DNA of 64,000 nt from Larimichthys crocea. Its lineage: Eukaryota > Chordata > Actinopteri > Sciaenidae. Every line of letters begins with the position of its first letter. Position 1 is the first letter of the stretch. Shown here piece after piece: positions 63,895-64,000 of this stretch. The stretch lies in the NCBI RefSeq assembly GCF_000972845.2, contig NC_040032.1, positions 18,904,636 through 18,968,635 on the forward strand, given 5' to 3'. The translations under genes were made by a program, and so were the position numbers. The notes under the pieces were generated by a model. That model was given only the letters and a program-made list of their open reading frames with translations, was not told where the DNA came from and searched no databases.

Positions 63895-64000
63895 TCACCT
63901 CTGACATTTGCTGGATTTGGTCGGGAAGTAGTTTTTGCTCGCCATGTGCACAGCCAAAAATCACACAGTTAGGATCTCAGTGTAACGCCCAGTCTCTCAA

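Larger units (their letters stand above)
58761..64000. other. Upstream flank of zbtb16
   Basis: No intact gene is recognisable. It holds a probable interspersed repeat (59486-60050), a possible receptor relic (60555-61245), an L2-type LINE tail (61413-61483), a GT microsatellite (63723-63763) and a unique G+C-richer block at the right end with a DR1 motif. 58761-59485 and 61490-63640 are AT-rich sequence in which I see nothing I can name. Confidence 0.7.

Noticed and set aside
1..64000. CRISPR arrays, prokaryotic operons, phage or intact retroviral genes
   Set aside because: No direct-repeat/spacer pattern, no closely packed ORFs, and no long ORF with polymerase, integrase or transposase motifs was found; the window is vertebrate intronic and flanking DNA.

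Overview
This window looks like a ray-finned fish nuclear genome, probably a percomorph-type teleost. It has one spliced vertebrate gene with very large introns, dense (CA/TG)n microsatellites, and several teleost-style interspersed repeats. These include a tRNA-derived SINE with an 18-bp target-site duplication, an L2-type LINE 3' tail and a 'GTACTTTTACTT'-type miniature element. There is no prokaryotic operon structure, CRISPR array or intact transposase or reverse transcriptase ORF. Gene and repeat names come from recognition of family sequence, not from a database search.

The only gene I can support firmly is zbtb16 (PLZF, promyelocytic leukaemia zinc finger), on the minus strand. The window holds its 5' half. 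Putative noncoding exon 1 and the promoter lie near 58491-58640. Exon 2 (53875-55201) carries a short 5' UTR, the start codon, the BTB/POZ domain, the repression and linker region and the first part of zinc finger 1. Exon 3 (5969-6066) finishes finger 1 and encodes all of finger 2. The remaining seven fingers expected from the family must lie beyond base 1. The splice phases agree: exon 2 ends AG|GTAAGC after two bases of an Arg codon, and exon 3 starts after CAACAG and ends one base into the next codon.

Layout from left to right: 1-5968 is part of intron 3. 5969-6066 is exon 3. 6067-53874 is a 47.8-kb intron 2 with no convincing coding exon; it holds microsatellites, a few transposon relics and several blocks that look like candidate conserved regulatory elements. 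53875-55201 is exon 2. 55202-58490 is intron 1. About 58491-58760 is exon 1 plus the promoter, with a perfect CRE palindrome. 58761-64000 is upstream flank with repeats, a possible decayed immune-receptor fragment and a DR1 nuclear-receptor motif.

The product is a sequence-specific transcriptional repressor. Its BTB domain dimerises and recruits corepressors, and its C-terminal C2H2 fingers bind DNA. The long first and second introns, the CRE-like sites around exon 1 and the overlapping upstream ORF suggest extensive transcriptional and translational control. These are inferences. I found no clear previously undescribed system. The items most worth checking are the overlapping uORF, the clustered CRE sites, the K50-homeodomain palindrome and GATA-pair blocks in intron 2, the CA-repeat load of the sense pre-mRNA, and the possible ITIM-bearing relic upstream of the promoter.
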